Assembly (NCBI GenBank): GCA_006384855.1
Contig: VCJN01002409.1
Coordinates: 165,749 to 229,748 of the forward strand
Direction of reading: 5' to 3'
DNA: 64,000 nt
Source of the DNA: Tetraselmis striata
Lineage: Eukaryota; Chlorophyta; Chlorodendrophyceae; Chlorodendrales; Chlorodendraceae
Under the pieces are notes generated by a model that was not told the origin of the DNA, made no database searches, and worked only from the letters and a program-made list of their open reading frames with translations. Made by a program: the position numbers and the translations under genes. Below, piece after piece: positions 32,291 through 43,660 of the stretch. Every line of letters starts with the position of its first letter. Position 1 is the first letter of the stretch.

Positions 32291-32977
32291 ATTGGTGGGT
32301 AACCACATAAACATGCTTGGAGCATTCCGGCGCCCGCCACAAGGCAGCGGCCCACCAGAAGCGGAGGATCATGAGAGCGGCAGGCCTGGCGGCACCACCC
32401 CGATTGGGAGTAGGTAGCCATGTACGGGGGCTGCTAACATTATTCATGTACGACCGCTGCCTTGCGTCGGCCTTTCCGAGATCCGTATTTTCTCGCCAAC
32501 CGGCAATTTCCGTTTTCCGGGGCGCAGTCGCGGGCGGGTATCGCTGATTTTTGAAGCGCATGCGCCAAGCGCGGCCATGGGTCTGCGACGCATCAAAATA
32601 GCCGCAACATGACCCCGCATGTTTTCAGAGTAGGGCATAGAAATACCCTAGATAACATAAGATGCACACCGATGTAACGCATTTGCATCTGGCAAGATGT
32701 AGCATTTCACAAATGCTAGCTGTAAATGTGTATATGTCCGCCATACGCCATGGCATTAATTGTGCGACTACTAGTCGCTAGGGGCGGCTAGGTCGAGGGA
32801 AGATGAGGATATATGCCCACAGGGCGGCAATCAGTTTGGCGACATGTGGCGTTCAGCCTGCGCACGGATAGACCCACCCGTTCATTACTTTTGACGCCTG
32901 TAGTATTGAGCTATTGATTTCCCCGTACGCAGTACGAGTACCCCGTACAGGTACGTGTCCCACCAACTCGGCGGAAT
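32291..32977. other. Intergenic, no feature recognised
   Basis: No supported gene or repeat between repeat X and the copia-like element. Confidence 0.4.
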
Positions 32978-33171
32978 TCTTATAGCCCGGGTGCAGGGCA
33001 CGGGCGTGGGCCCCTGACGAGGGGCAGCCGAGTAGGAGGGGCAGGAGGATGCGGTGAGGTTAAAGGAAGTGTGAGGCGCCCGCAGTGCCCGCGCCGCCAT
33101 GTAGCGGCGCGCGCGCCTGGCGGGCGCCCATGATACTGTTGTCGCTGCGCTAGTACCACTGTACTATAACA
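32978..33171 (-). repeat. 3' LTR of copia-like element
   Basis: 194 bp. It contains a GCGCGCGCGCC-rich 35-bp segment that the other LTR lacks. Confidence 0.8.
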
Positions 33172-33384
33172 GCCCCTCTCAAGCATAGGCCGGTCATACA
33201 GTTGACTAGTGCCCATGCTTGTCTAAGCAGCAGGGTGTGAGTAGGTTCTGGCAGGGCTTTGATGATCCCATCCAATGGCGGCACCATTGAGCATGCTGAT
33301 AGCACCGGACTGAGAGCGCCGGTTGCTGGTGTCAGTTGCCCAGTTGGAGTCTCAGTAGACTACAAGGCGAGCCCCCCCCCCGGT

Positions 33385-34224
33385 TCAGTGGCCCCGTAGG
33401 TGATGCCCAAGCCAGGGGTGCCTTTGAGATGGCAGAGCACGCATGAGGTGGCTCTTCTGCGGGGCAGACTGAAACCTTCTGAGCACGCTGAGAGCGAAGG
33501 CGACGTCCGGTCCGGTGCACATCGTGAGGAAGTTGACAGAGCCCAGGAAACCAGCACCGATACGTTTCATGGTCCTCTCGGGGGAGCGGGGCCTTGTCGG
33601 TGGCGATGGCGCTGGCAAGATGGCGGCGACTGAAGGGATGGCGGCGTGCAGGATAGCGGCGGGCGCTGAGGTGGCGGCGGCAAGTACGGGCTCCGGCTGC
33701 GCGGGGGCTGCAGGCGGCGGAGGCACGAGCTCCGGCTGCGCGGGGGCGGCAGGCGGCGGAGGCACGGGCTCCGGCTGCACGGGGGGGGCAGGCGGCGGAG
33801 GCACGGGCTTCGGCTGCACGGGGGCGGCAGGCGGCAGAGGCACTAGCTCCGGCTGCGCCGTCTCGTGCTTGAGAGAGACTCGGGGCAGGTCATGTGCCTG
33901 CAGAACCGCGCGGACGGCGGCCGTGGCAGCATCGTGCGCGATGTCTCGCATTAGCGCGAGCAGCTGAGACATCTCTTCGGCTGAGACAGCTTGCTGCATC
34001 TGCACTGCGTGTTGGACCGCTGCAGAGCTGACTTGTCCCCAGGAGGCAAGGGATAGGAGGCCAAAGGATTGGTCGAGTGCGGGCCACTGGTCGGAGGATC
34101 CGCCGGCGCCTGGCGGCGGCGGGGCAGGCATGAGGTCGGACATACAAACGCTCACGGAGAAACCGGGCGACATGGCCGGGAGGGCGCGCCGTGCAGGCGG
34201 GCGCGGCGCATCGAGACGGAGCAC
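33385..34224 (-). pseudogene. gag-like/pol fusion of the copia-like element
   Basis: The 279-codon frame begins MLRLDAPRPPARRALPAMSP. It has a helical part (VQMQQAVSAEEMSQLLALMR), then at least five tandem copies of a QPxxVPPPPAAPA unit (residues about 125-180). It then enters KRIGAGFLGSVNFLTMCTGP and DVAFALSVLRRFQSAP, the end of the copia reverse transcriptase ([L/V]xYLxxxTRPDIAFAVxxLSRF). A frame change near 33480-33430 continues as CHLKGTPGLGITYGATEPGG and then SDSNWATDTSNRRSQSGAIS, the copia RNase H segment. Protease, integrase and the RT active site are missing. The join from gag-like to late pol is an internal deletion. Confidence 0.75.
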
Positions 34225-34267
34225 ACAGCGGGAAGCGACGCTGTGAGGCTAGGAGGGCCTCATAACC

Positions 34268-34426
34268 TCTTATAGCCCTGGTGCAGGGCACGGGCGTGGG
34301 CCCCTGACGAGGGGCAGCCGAGTGGGAGGGGCAGGAGGATGCGGTGAGGTTAAAGGAAGTGTGTGGCGCCCGCAGTGCGCGCCCATGATACTGCTGTCGC
34401 TTCGCTAGTACTACTGTACTATAACA
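34268..34426 (-). repeat. 5' LTR of copia-like element
   Basis: 159 bp. The sequence just inside it on the minus strand (GGTTATGAGGCCC) is a weak candidate primer-binding site, only partly like the initiator-Met complement. Confidence 0.75.
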
Positions 34427-34494
34427 GGTATCGTCATGTGAATTAATCCTTACACAAAGGACAGTAAAAAATCCACCGCTAAAGGCAGTACCAA

Positions 34495-35624
34495 GGCAGA
34501 AGTTATCATTCGTTAATAATGAAACTCCTACAATGTAGAAATCACACGGATTCTTCCGTATTACCCGACTGTAGGAAAACGGTCGACGCGCGCACCAAGT
34601 TATCATTCATCGGTGATGTCATTTCCCCCCCTATGAATGGTCGGAAGAAACGTTGTAGGAGCTCATTCCTCCGTAGGTTGTAGGACCCCCCATTCATTGT
34701 AGGACCGTATTTTCTCCAATAGAAGCCACTATGTGACACCATGGCGGACTATCGCCCCGTCGAGAATGCCCTTCCCCCGGCTTGATTCCTCGGCTCACAG
34801 CTCATGCGCGTCGCTGCTCCGGCGCCGGGGACCCTCAAGGGCGTGGGGCGCGGCACGCACCCGACGGTACTCTTGGCGCATGCTCACACGGCGCGGCTGC
34901 CTTCGACGTGTCGGGCGAGCTGATCTCGTGTTGAGCTGCGCCCTTGCTACCGCATGCGACTTCCAGCTCACCGATGTCTGTTGCAGAGTCGTCCTCTTCG
35001 CCGTCGCCGTTGCCGCCGTCCTACGTGGAGCTGCCGGGATGCGAGGCCTCGCCGTCGGGGTGGGCCGCATGCCAGCGGAGCATGTGCGCCTTCTTGTTGG
35101 GCAGGGCGAAGGCGGGGTGGGCGCGTCGCGCTTGCGGCCCTGCGGGCTATCTACCCTCGCCGGTGGGGGAGCTTGACTGGGCCCGTGCGCCTTTGTTTTG
35201 CTCAGTGGGGCTGACAACGCGGGGCTCCGGGCTGCGCCCCGCCGACCTCGGCGGTCAGGTGGCCGTGGGGGCTTCGGGCGTAGCCGCCGGCAGGCCGGCC
35301 ATCCCTCAAAGCAGAAGCAACTGATGCGGCTGCGCGGCGCTCAGGCTGCCAGACCCGGCATGCGCGTCTCTAGACGCGAGCTGATGGGTACGGCTATGAC
35401 GATGCGTGGCTTGCGGAGGAGGCCGTAGCGGACTGGTGCGCGTTCGAGGGCGTTAGGTATTGCATGTCCCGCGCGCTCGTTTCATTTGCGAATCATAACT
35501 TGGGGCCAGCTGTGGGACGGTGCTGGACCGTCGGAGAAAGACCCGGTTTTATCGGCGGGTGCCGCGGTTCCTACATTGGGCGCATACCGCGCATGCGTTT
35601 CATTGACAAATGATAACTTCTGCC
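34495..35624. mobile_element. DNA element with nested terminal and subterminal inverted repeats
   Basis: The outer ends match inverted: GGCAGAAGTTATCATTCGTT at 34495 and, on the other strand, GGCAGAAGTTATCATTTGTC ending at 35624. Both are followed by AATGAAAC. An inner pair matches inverted too: CCAAGTTATCATTC at 34595 and CCAAGTTATGATTC (reverse complement of about 35490-35505). AATGTAG(A/G)A motifs lie between the two levels at both ends. The interior has overlapping frames without a recognisable transposase, so it is probably non-autonomous. The target duplication is unresolved and the superfamily unknown. Confidence 0.6.
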
Positions 35625-36159
35625 TAAGTAACAAGAGTTCCCGGATGGTACTACAAGATCAACATACGCTGCTTAAAAGCGGCCCGCAGCACGAGGCGGG
35701 ATAGATAAGTGACGCGCGCCCGGTTGAGAGTCCATGCCACGCTAGCACGCGTGTCTGAGTGAGCGCGATTCACGGACGCGATGTGTAGCTTCGGCAACTG
35801 GATGACGGACGAATCTGAGCCGTCTGATGAGGCAGCGAGCACGCTCTCGAGCCGCCACCAAGCTAAGGACCCAAGCAAGGAAATCTCGTGTTAGTGGCTA
35901 CAAATACTGTACGTGTTGATAAGCTATTACGAGTTGACGTCTCCGAGTTCTTCGCGCAATACCGCCGAGAGAACACCGTCGGCCCTCTGCTTCGACTGCC
36001 GGCGCGGGCGCCACGACGTCACTCGTGCTCACCTTGGTTCGCGTCCACGCCCGCAACCTCCGCCACGTCCACGTCCCGCGTCACGCGAGCGGAAGTACCA
36101 GGGTACTGGTAGGTACCCCCCCCCCCCCCCCCCCCCCCCCGTGCCTACCGCCCGTATCG
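35625..36159. other. Intergenic with poly-C run
   Basis: No gene supported. A run of about 24 C lies at 36117-36140, directly before the LINE tail. Confidence 0.4.
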
Positions 36160-36228
36160 TAGGTTTTTTCCCGCCCCCGGGACAGGACTGGCACCAGCGA
36201 AACCCTTGCAGCGTTTCTCGTATCGTAG
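36160..36228 (-). repeat. LINE 3' tail fragment
   Basis: The reverse complement reads GCTGCAAGGGTTTCGCTGGT, then CCAGTCCTGTCCCGGGGGCG and a short A-rich end, matching the LINE tails at 16100-16175 and 19850-19910. Confidence 0.65.
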
Positions 36229-36235
36229 TAAAAGT

Positions 36236-36475
36236 AAAAGTGAAGTTCGCCCCGGGACATCGGCCGAAGCCGCCCCAGCACTTGACCTCGTGCGCCAACT
36301 GCAGTCGTAGGTCTGGCATAGCCCATAGACCATTGCCTCATTCGAACCCCGAAGGGCTAATGCATCAACCGAGGAAACCCGGGACACGCCGGGCCGATAT
36401 TGCCGAAATACATCGGCCAGGAATCGAACCCGGTACCTCTCGCACACGAGACGACCGCTCTACCGAGCGGACAAG
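36236..36475 (-). repeat. tRNA-derived SINE, copy D (best preserved)
   Basis: On the minus strand the head has an A box GCTCGGTAGAGCGG (36455..36468) and a B box GGGTTCGATTCC (around 36420-36431). The body follows: CGGCAATATCGGCCCGGCGT, TTGATGCATTAGCCCTTCGG, GGTCAAGTGCTGGGGCGGCT and TCCCGGGGCGAACTTCACTT. It ends in an ACTTTT tail. Confidence 0.85.
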
Positions 36476-37030
36476 GGATGTACCTCTCGTATCGTAGTAC
36501 TTTGCCTTTTCCCGACTCTAGCCCGTCAATTGGTTACACACGGACCACGCGTGTAACCATACCCATCGAGCAGACGTCTCCTCTACAAACGCACCAGGGT
36601 GGCGGCTTGGAAGAGGCACGGAGGTGCCCGCATGCCGACTGGGCGGTTTCGCTAGTTGGCGGTTTACCGTGCGTACACTCTGACTCGCTGATGCTGGCTG
36701 CTGCAATAAAATAAAGCGACATCCATGGACACACATCCGTTTGTTATTGTTCATTTTTGAATTGTAGTTATTTCGAGCAACGGTCAAGCGCCGTCACGCG
36801 CGTATCAGGCGGTGTCCTGTCATATTTAGCTCTGCGCGCAGGACCCCGGGCCACAACCAACCTCGACACACCGGGAGCCTCCGCTGCCCCGTCCCATCCT
36901 CCGCTGTTTCCGCTCAGGGTGGGCGCTGCCCGGGCTGTGCTGGACGGCGCTGCCACGCCGCCCGTGCGCCCGGCTCGGCCGCTGACAAACAAGACGCGAC
37001 TCGACCTGGTCCAACCGTGCGGCCACCACC
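36476..37030 (+). other. RAD21 upstream region
   Basis: This should hold the RAD21 promoter and 5' UTR. No TATA box or other element is decisive; the last 200 bp become GC-rich toward the start codon. Confidence 0.4.
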
Positions 37031-40000
37031 ATGTTCTACTCCACGCAAATCCTGGCCAAAAAGGGCCCGCTCGGCACCATATGGATCGCCGCCCACCTAG
37101 AGCGCCGCCTGAAGCGCCACCAGGTGTTCGAGACTAGCATCACGCTGTCAGTTGGTGCGCCCCCACCCCCTTAACTCCCATCGCGCTTGGGCTGCACGCC
37201 CCACCACGCCTAGCCTAGCCCAGCTCTCCACCCAGCCTAGCCCAGCCCAGCCCACCCACAGCCCAGTAAAACACCGCGCCGCCTTCGCTGGAAGCGTATG
37301 GGGCATGCCAATGGCGGAGCAGGTGGGGTTCGCTGGGCAGGGAGCTGACCTCCGATTGCTGGGTGGCTGCTGTGCTCTGGCCACCACCGCCGCCCATAGA
37401 CTCCATCATCAACCCGGAGGCGCCGCTCGCGCTCCGCCTCTCGGGCCAGCTGCTGCTGGGCGTGGTCCGCATCTACTCGCGCAAGGTGGGCTACCTGTTC
37501 CAGGACTGCAACGATGCACTGCTGAAGATCAAATCGGTGCGTGCTGGCCCGTGCCTCGCCGTCCACAACGCCGCCGCTGCCTGCCAATGCCATCACTCAT
37601 GCCATGCCTCAGCAGTGGAACGCCCACCCGCCCAAGCTCGCCCCGCCTGCTCGTCCGGCACTCAGGCATTTGCGCAGACCGGGCTGGTGGACCTGCCGGA
37701 GGACCAGGCGACGGCCAACCTGGCGGCCATCACGCTGCCCGAGAACTATGACAACCTGGAAGTCTTCACCGATGCGGCCACCGGCTCCATTACGCTCACG
37801 TGTGACCAGTCCCCCAGCCCCCTTTCTCTGCGTAGGGAACCCAGTTCCTGGCGCTGATGCGCCCCCCCCCCATCACCCTATCGACAGGTTTGAGCACGGC
37901 GAGCACGAGGAGATGTACGATGATCTGGCCTTCACGGTCAGGGACGAGTCCATCACTCTGGATGCGGACTTCAACGCACTCGCCTTTGACGCAACACCCG
38001 CGCACGGTGCGCGCTTGCCGCCTCACCTCCCTACCCACCCGCCTGCCTGTCTGGCCTTCACTTCATGACGGGACAAGCCACCCGCCCCCCCTCGCCCAGC
38101 CATGATGCCCTTCCCTCGCCATCCAATCTCGGGGCGCTGATGAGACGCTGCCGCCTCCTCACCTGCAGATGAGGTTTTTGATGCCGGGCAGGAGCTGGAC
38201 CTGGAGGTGAGCTTCTCACCCCTCCCATTCCCCGTGGCCCCTCCATTGACATCGCTGCCTCCCGACACGGGGGCCGTGATAGGCAAGAGAGAGCTCGTCA
38301 ACTGAGCACGGCGTTGCCCTGCTCCGCAGAACATCGAGACCCACTCGGACATGGAGGATGACCAGCCGGAGCAGCTGAGGTCGGCGGACGACGGCGCTGG
38401 CGAGGGTGCGGCGCTCGACATCGGGCAGGACCTGCTGGGGTCGGCGGACCTGCAGGCCGGGGGCGGTGGCAGCGACCACGACATGGGTGACGACGACTAC
38501 CAGGACGACGAGGTGGTGGAGGTGGTGGAGGAGGACACCGCCCTCGGGAGCCTGGCGACGCCGGGTGCGCCTGCGGCGGGTGGCACTCCGGGGCAGGGCG
38601 ACACCCCGGGCCTGCCGGGCGCGGACACCCCCGGCATCGAGCTCGGCGTGGTGGACGATTCGCCGGAGGCGGCCCCCGAGGCGGCGCCGGAGCTGGGCGT
38701 GGGCGGGGTGGTGGTGGAGGAGGCGCCCTGGGCGGGCGGCGAGGGGGAGGTGCATGCCGGCGCGGCGCGCCAGAGGTCAGCCAGGGCCACAGAGGTAGGA
38801 AGCAAGGCACCCGGGGGTGTCCGCCCCCCTTCCGAGCGGGTCAGAGAGGAGCCAGGGGGCGGGGTGGGGATGGTTGGGGGGGCATTGCAATCCCTAGGGA
38901 AACCACGCGCCTCTGGCTGCGACAAACCAACGCATCCCAGCACACAAAACATTCACCGCGCTTAGACTGTACAGTGCATGGGAGGAGTGTATACGCTGCG
39001 TTTCTAGGGCTTTTTTAGGATTGAGGCTCGGTTTTGTTAAGATCAACAATGTGTACAATATCCATTCATATGCCGCGTAGATACACATCACGCAACACTC
39101 CATGTCGCAGGCACACACACATGTAGCGTGTATTGTTTTCGGTACTCGCTATGTGACACTATGTCATACGGACATGTCTGTCGCTATGTTGTACTGTCGC
39201 TATGTGACACTGTCATACAGACATGTGTTGCTCCTAAACCATCTTCAGATGTGTGGGATTGCCCCTGAGAGTCGCCGCTCTGCGCCAAGGGTGGGGTGGT
39301 GATGGTGGCGATGCCCGAGCGGCATTCGCCGCCTGAATGGCTGACTGGCTGACGCGGCGCGGTGGGGCCTGCGACCCCAGGCGCAGGTGGACGACGGCGC
39401 CCATGGGCGGCCCGCCACGGAGCTGCCCGGGGCGGCCATCCGCGCGCTGCTCGCGAACCGCGCGCCGCTGCTGGCCAAGCGCGGCTTCCGCGCGGCCTTC
39501 CAGCTGCCCGGCGGCGCCAAGGTAAAACCGGCAGCGTGCCCCTCCTCCCTCACCAACGAGGCACTATGAGAACGGTACTCCGGCCATTGCGTTTTTGGCT
39601 TTGGCCTCACCAAGCGGGGCCGGGATCTGCTATCCAAAGTATGTACTGCGGGTGCGGATACGGCAGTAGGAGCGCGTGCGAGCGAGAGCCTGTCAGAGGT
39701 CAAATGGAGACGAAAGAATACCGGAACCTAAGCGAATATTCTGCTAGGCTGCTTGCAAGCTCGATTTGAGGCTTATCATAATGGTTCTTATTAATGATGC
39801 GCCGGCACCCGTAAGTGGGCCCTGTCAGTAACGGCGGGTGCTCTACCGCCCGTACTATTTTGAGCCTCAGGTTGGGCTTGCATGCAACCTGTGAGAACAT
39901 CCACTGTAGCTCCGCTATTCATTCGTCCGCATTCGACCTCTGGCGGGCAGGGCAGGCTCTTGCTCGCCGGTGTCCATGCTACCGCCTCGGCGCCCGTAGT

Positions 40001-42173
40001 GATGTTCCCGTGATATTAACCGGACTGGACAAAGCTTGCGTTGTCAGTACGCACTCGTTCCCTTATTTGGCGCTGACTAGAATCACACCGCTCCGCGGTC
40101 ACAAGTTATGCGCACCACATGCATACCTCTGTGCTGGCGGCGGCATGTACCTCCCTGTGGATGCCTCTTGGCGGATGAAGCCGCGCATCGCCCCGCATCC
40201 AGCTTTGTTTACACCGCTGATCCCCCCCCCCCCCCCCCCCTTTTCTGGTACACATGCATGCAGGTGGACAAGAGGCGCAAGCAGATTCACACGCAGAACA
40301 CCATGAAGCTGCCCGCCGTGCCGGGCCCGCTCAGCGGCCCGCTCACCGAGCTGTGGGAGCGGGCCAACGACATGGCCGTGGCGGCGCGCGTGGCGGCGGT
40401 GGCGGCGGACCGGCGGGAGGCGGTGGCAGCCAAGGAGGCCAAGGCGGCGCGCAAGCGGGCGGCCAAGCAGGCGGCGGCGGCGGATGTGCCGGAGGAGACG
40501 GCCCACGAAGCTGAGCTGGAGGAGGTGCCGTGCGGCCTCGCGGTCCCTCTTGCCCCAGCGTGCCTTGGGGTCATAGCCAACATTGGCGCCGATGATGATC
40601 GTACCGTTTTCGTTACTTCAAACGCCCCTGCCAAAACCGCCTTTGCAGCTCCGAGACAAATCGGCTGCTGTGCGGCGTCGATAGCCCCGTGCATCTCCCT
40701 GATAGTTTCGCAGTTCTCCTGCTCACGTATGGATGGATTTTGACTGTTCTCAGTCTATTAGGATGAAAGTTTGGCAATCAGAAACAGAATAGAAAATGAA
40801 CAGGAAATTCCTTTCTGACCTCCTCCAAGGGAAAGGGGTGATTTATCCGCAGACCGTTTGTGTTTCTGTGGTAATGAGTATCTACATGGGTATACATCTC
40901 TAGATCCCCACGGACGTCGTCACATCACCTACACTGTGTGTGTGTCATGCGCAGGCATCAATCGTACCTTCCGTGGTGGGGATGTGCTGTCCGGTGGTGT
41001 TCTCCGGGGCACGCGGTGGCGCTGACGCACCTGGTTGTGCCGCCCGGCAGGACGCGCCCCAGGAGGATGGCGGTGCGGAGGGCGCCGCGGTGGACATCGA
41101 CCTGGTGGACGGCATCGAGGAGGTGGCGTCCGAGGCGGAGTACGTGCCGGACGACGACGGCTTCGGGGACCACGAGGTGCAGGTGGTGGAGGAGCCGGAG
41201 GAGGGCCCGGGCGAGGCGCGCGAGGTGCGGCGGCCGGACCCGGGCCTCCTTCGCCCCGCCTTCACAACCCGCCATCTGGCCGTATCTCTCGGTGGAATCG
41301 CGCGGTAGGGTCTCAGAGATACATTTATCTCTCTTCATGGGGAGGGGGGTTGCAAATATATATGTATATATACATTTATGTTTATATGTATACATATATA
41401 TCAAGACACATATATACATATATATACGTGTATAGATACATATGTATATGTAATACATTTACTTCGGCTAGCTGCAAATGGCGATCCGGAAAAACGATAT
41501 AAAGGAATCATAAAAAAATTTATGAATGAACAAACCTTTTTTTGCAGCCATATCGCCTCTTTAGGTAGCCACTACAGACTGCGTACCGTACCGGGTGCCG
41601 GACTCATTTGGTGTACTGACGTAGAAATAGTTTGTTACTTACGGTGCCCTAAAACCCTAAAGATGTGATAGCGTGACGGGCGCTCATCGTACCAGTGCTC
41701 CGGGAGGAAGTCTGAAGGAGCACCTGTATCCTGAGAACATGTGGCGTGGGACGGCGCAGGAGATCGAGGTGGAGGGGGAAGAGGGGGGGGAAGGGGAGGA
41801 AGAGGAGGAGGAGGAGGAGGGCTTGCCCGCCGCTGTGGAGCTGATGCAGTCGGGCGACCAGGAGCAGGAGCAGCCCAACGCCAACTCCGACGCCGCGGCC
41901 ACCACGTTCACCTCCAACACGCGCGCGGTGCTCAAGCACGTGCGCGGGCTGTCGGAGAGGGCCAAGGCGAAGGCCGCCGAGGCGGGGCAGCGGGCCAGGC
42001 CCGACATCGTGGGCTTCAGCCGGCTGGTGGCGGGCAAGAAGCGCCTCGATGCCTCGCGCTGGTTCTTTGAGATGCTGGTGCTCAAGTCCAAGGACTACCT
42101 GGACCTCGAGCAGAAGGAGCCCTACGGGGACATCAAAATCAGGGCGGGCGCGAAGCTCATGGCGGCCATCTAG
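37031..42173 (+). CDS. RAD21: Cohesin alpha-kleisin subunit RAD21/SCC1
   Basis: Ten exons join in frame to 662 residues: 37031..37154, 37400..37536, 37678..37799, 37888..38006, 38169..38206, 38330..38794, 39387..39521, 40264..40524, 41051..41224 and 41760..42173, all with GT..AG introns. The N-terminal Rad21/Rec8 domain (MFYSTQILAKKGPLGTIWIA, APLALRLSGQLLLGVVRIYS, RKVGYLFQDCNDALLKIKS) binds the SMC3 neck. LPEDQATANLAAITLPENYD follows as in plant SYN/RAD21. The middle is acidic and disordered, where separase and SA/SCC3 act. The C-terminal winged helix (GFSRLVAGKKRLDASRWFFE, MLVLKSKDYLDLEQKEPYGD) binds the SMC1 head. I judge it mitotic RAD21 rather than REC8 from the N-terminus, but one gene cannot exclude a shared role. 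Intron 8 has a C-run at 40221-40241; intron 9 has an AT microsatellite. The exon 7 acceptor could lie 6 bp earlier. Confidence 0.93.
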
Positions 42174-43570
42174 CCATTGCTCCCCCCCCCCCCCCCCCCC
42201 CCCCGGGGGGGAATCGGCCATCTAGCCCCCGGCCCCCCAGGTTGTCCTCAGGGCTCGAGCCCGATCAATGCAGGGGCGCCTTGACACCCGCGGCCGCCGA
42301 GTGGGAGCCCGGCCGCGGAGCCTGGCGGGCGCAGTTGTTTGTTGACAGAGTTGAAGCGGAAAGGCTCAGCCACCTTTTCGGATTTACATATTTAAGATGT
42401 GCGTTGGCTACGGCGCACCGCTAGTTGAGTTGAGCAGAGCAGGGCCACCCGCCAGGGAGCCGCCACATCCATCCATCCACTGCTCACTTGCTGGGTAAGC
42501 AGAGAAAGAGGGAGAGGGAGGGATGGAGAGAGCGGGCTTACATGTAGGCAAAGGGTGCACTTAGTCCAGGGGGGAATGGCGGGGGGGGGGGGGGGGGGGG
42601 CATGACCATGGGTTGGGTGGGCTCGAGCGGAGGGTTCGATCTACACACCCGGCGGGTCTCGACGTCACCACCCTTGCACGCACACTTGAAACACACGGTC
42701 CCGCGGCTGCACGACGTCCCAATCCTGCCGACTTAAGGCTTATGTCCACGAGGAAGAGGCAAAACAGCGGGTGACGTCCCCAGTCCCCATTATCACTTGC
42801 ACTACACCTGCCCACAAAAGTCTTGCCCCCTTGTCAAGCACCGATTGTAAATTGGCCAATTATTGTGAGCCCTCACCTTCGTTTCCGGCCGCGCCCTTCC
42901 ATACGCCATACGTGAACATGGCATCATGCGTGGGGGCAGCCCTAAGTGGCGTTTGTTGTGCTCTTGCTGTAAAAGCCATACGTGTGCGTGTCATTGTTCA
43001 GGGATGGTAATGAATTTGATAACCCGATGTCACGAGGGCACGGATTCTTATATCGCACGTGTATGCGTTCTATGTGTACGGCTGCACGCCAAGAGTTACC
43101 TCTACCATCGTAGAAAACATTCACAAAGGCGCGCTCTCCCCGCCGTCGGCATGCAAGCAAGTGGGCACTTCCCGCAAAACGGCCAGAAATGCAAATAATG
43201 CCTGCTCCGAAACCAGCCCACCTACAGCTTTTGTCCGCGTTCAATGCGCCCTTGGTAGAGCCGGGCTTCAGCCGTACTGCGCAGGGGAGCAGCCCCGAGT
43301 CAGCAGGTGGGTCCATATGGTCACCTGCTAGGGCATCGTCGAGGGTATGTGGTAGGGCTGGCCAATTATCAATACGCTCGTCCCTTATTCTGCTATTGGG
43401 CTGCGCCTAGCGGGCCCCTACGCGGGGATAATCCGCTCGCGCGGGGCGTGTAGTCGCTACAACGCCCTTTCATCGAGATGCGGGTCGCGCGGTAAGCCAC
43501 CGTACTAGGGCTTGTAGGAGAACCTAAAAATATTTGCATTGGGGGGCCCCCACCCCCACCCCCTCGGTTA
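42174..43570. other. Intergenic
   Basis: It holds the RAD21 3' region, a C-run at about 42183-42203, a G-run at about 42581-42600 and short frames without domains. Confidence 0.4.
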
Positions 43571-43581
43571 GATTTCCACCG

Positions 43582-43660
43582 AGGGGCCCGGCAGGATTTG
43601 AACCAGCGCAGAGTGGAATCACGAGCGTAAAAGGCAGTGCTACCCGCTTGGCCGTGCCCG
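43582..43660 (-). other. tRNA-like sequence (pseudo-tRNA or SINE head)
   Basis: The minus strand has an A box TGGC-like GGCCAAGCGGGTAG and a B box GGTTCAAATCC. GGGCACG pairs with CGGGCCC at six of seven positions. The anticodon arm does not fold, the T stem has a mismatch, and the variable part is irregular. A functional tRNA is unlikely; a tRNA pseudogene or the 5' end of a second SINE family fits better. Confidence 0.45.

Larger units (their letters stand above)
32978..34426 (-). mobile_element. Short Ty1/copia-like LTR retrotransposon, internally deleted
   Basis: Direct repeats at 32978..33171 (194 bp) and 34268..34426 (159 bp) share the ends TGTTATAG...CTATAAGA on the minus strand; they differ by one 35-bp indel and a few substitutions. 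Flanking 5-mers GGAAT and GGTAT are a plausible 4/5 target duplication. Between the LTRs the minus strand has a gag-like, proline-repeat frame running straight into copia RT/RNase H sequence. The element is about 1.45 kb against roughly 5 kb for full copia elements. It is therefore a non-autonomous deletion derivative. Confidence 0.8.

Noticed and set aside
38216..38952. Minus-strand frames over RAD21 exon 6
   Set aside because: They are complement shadows of acidic Glu/Asp codons; the plus strand is fixed by kleisin motifs and ten consistent splice junctions.
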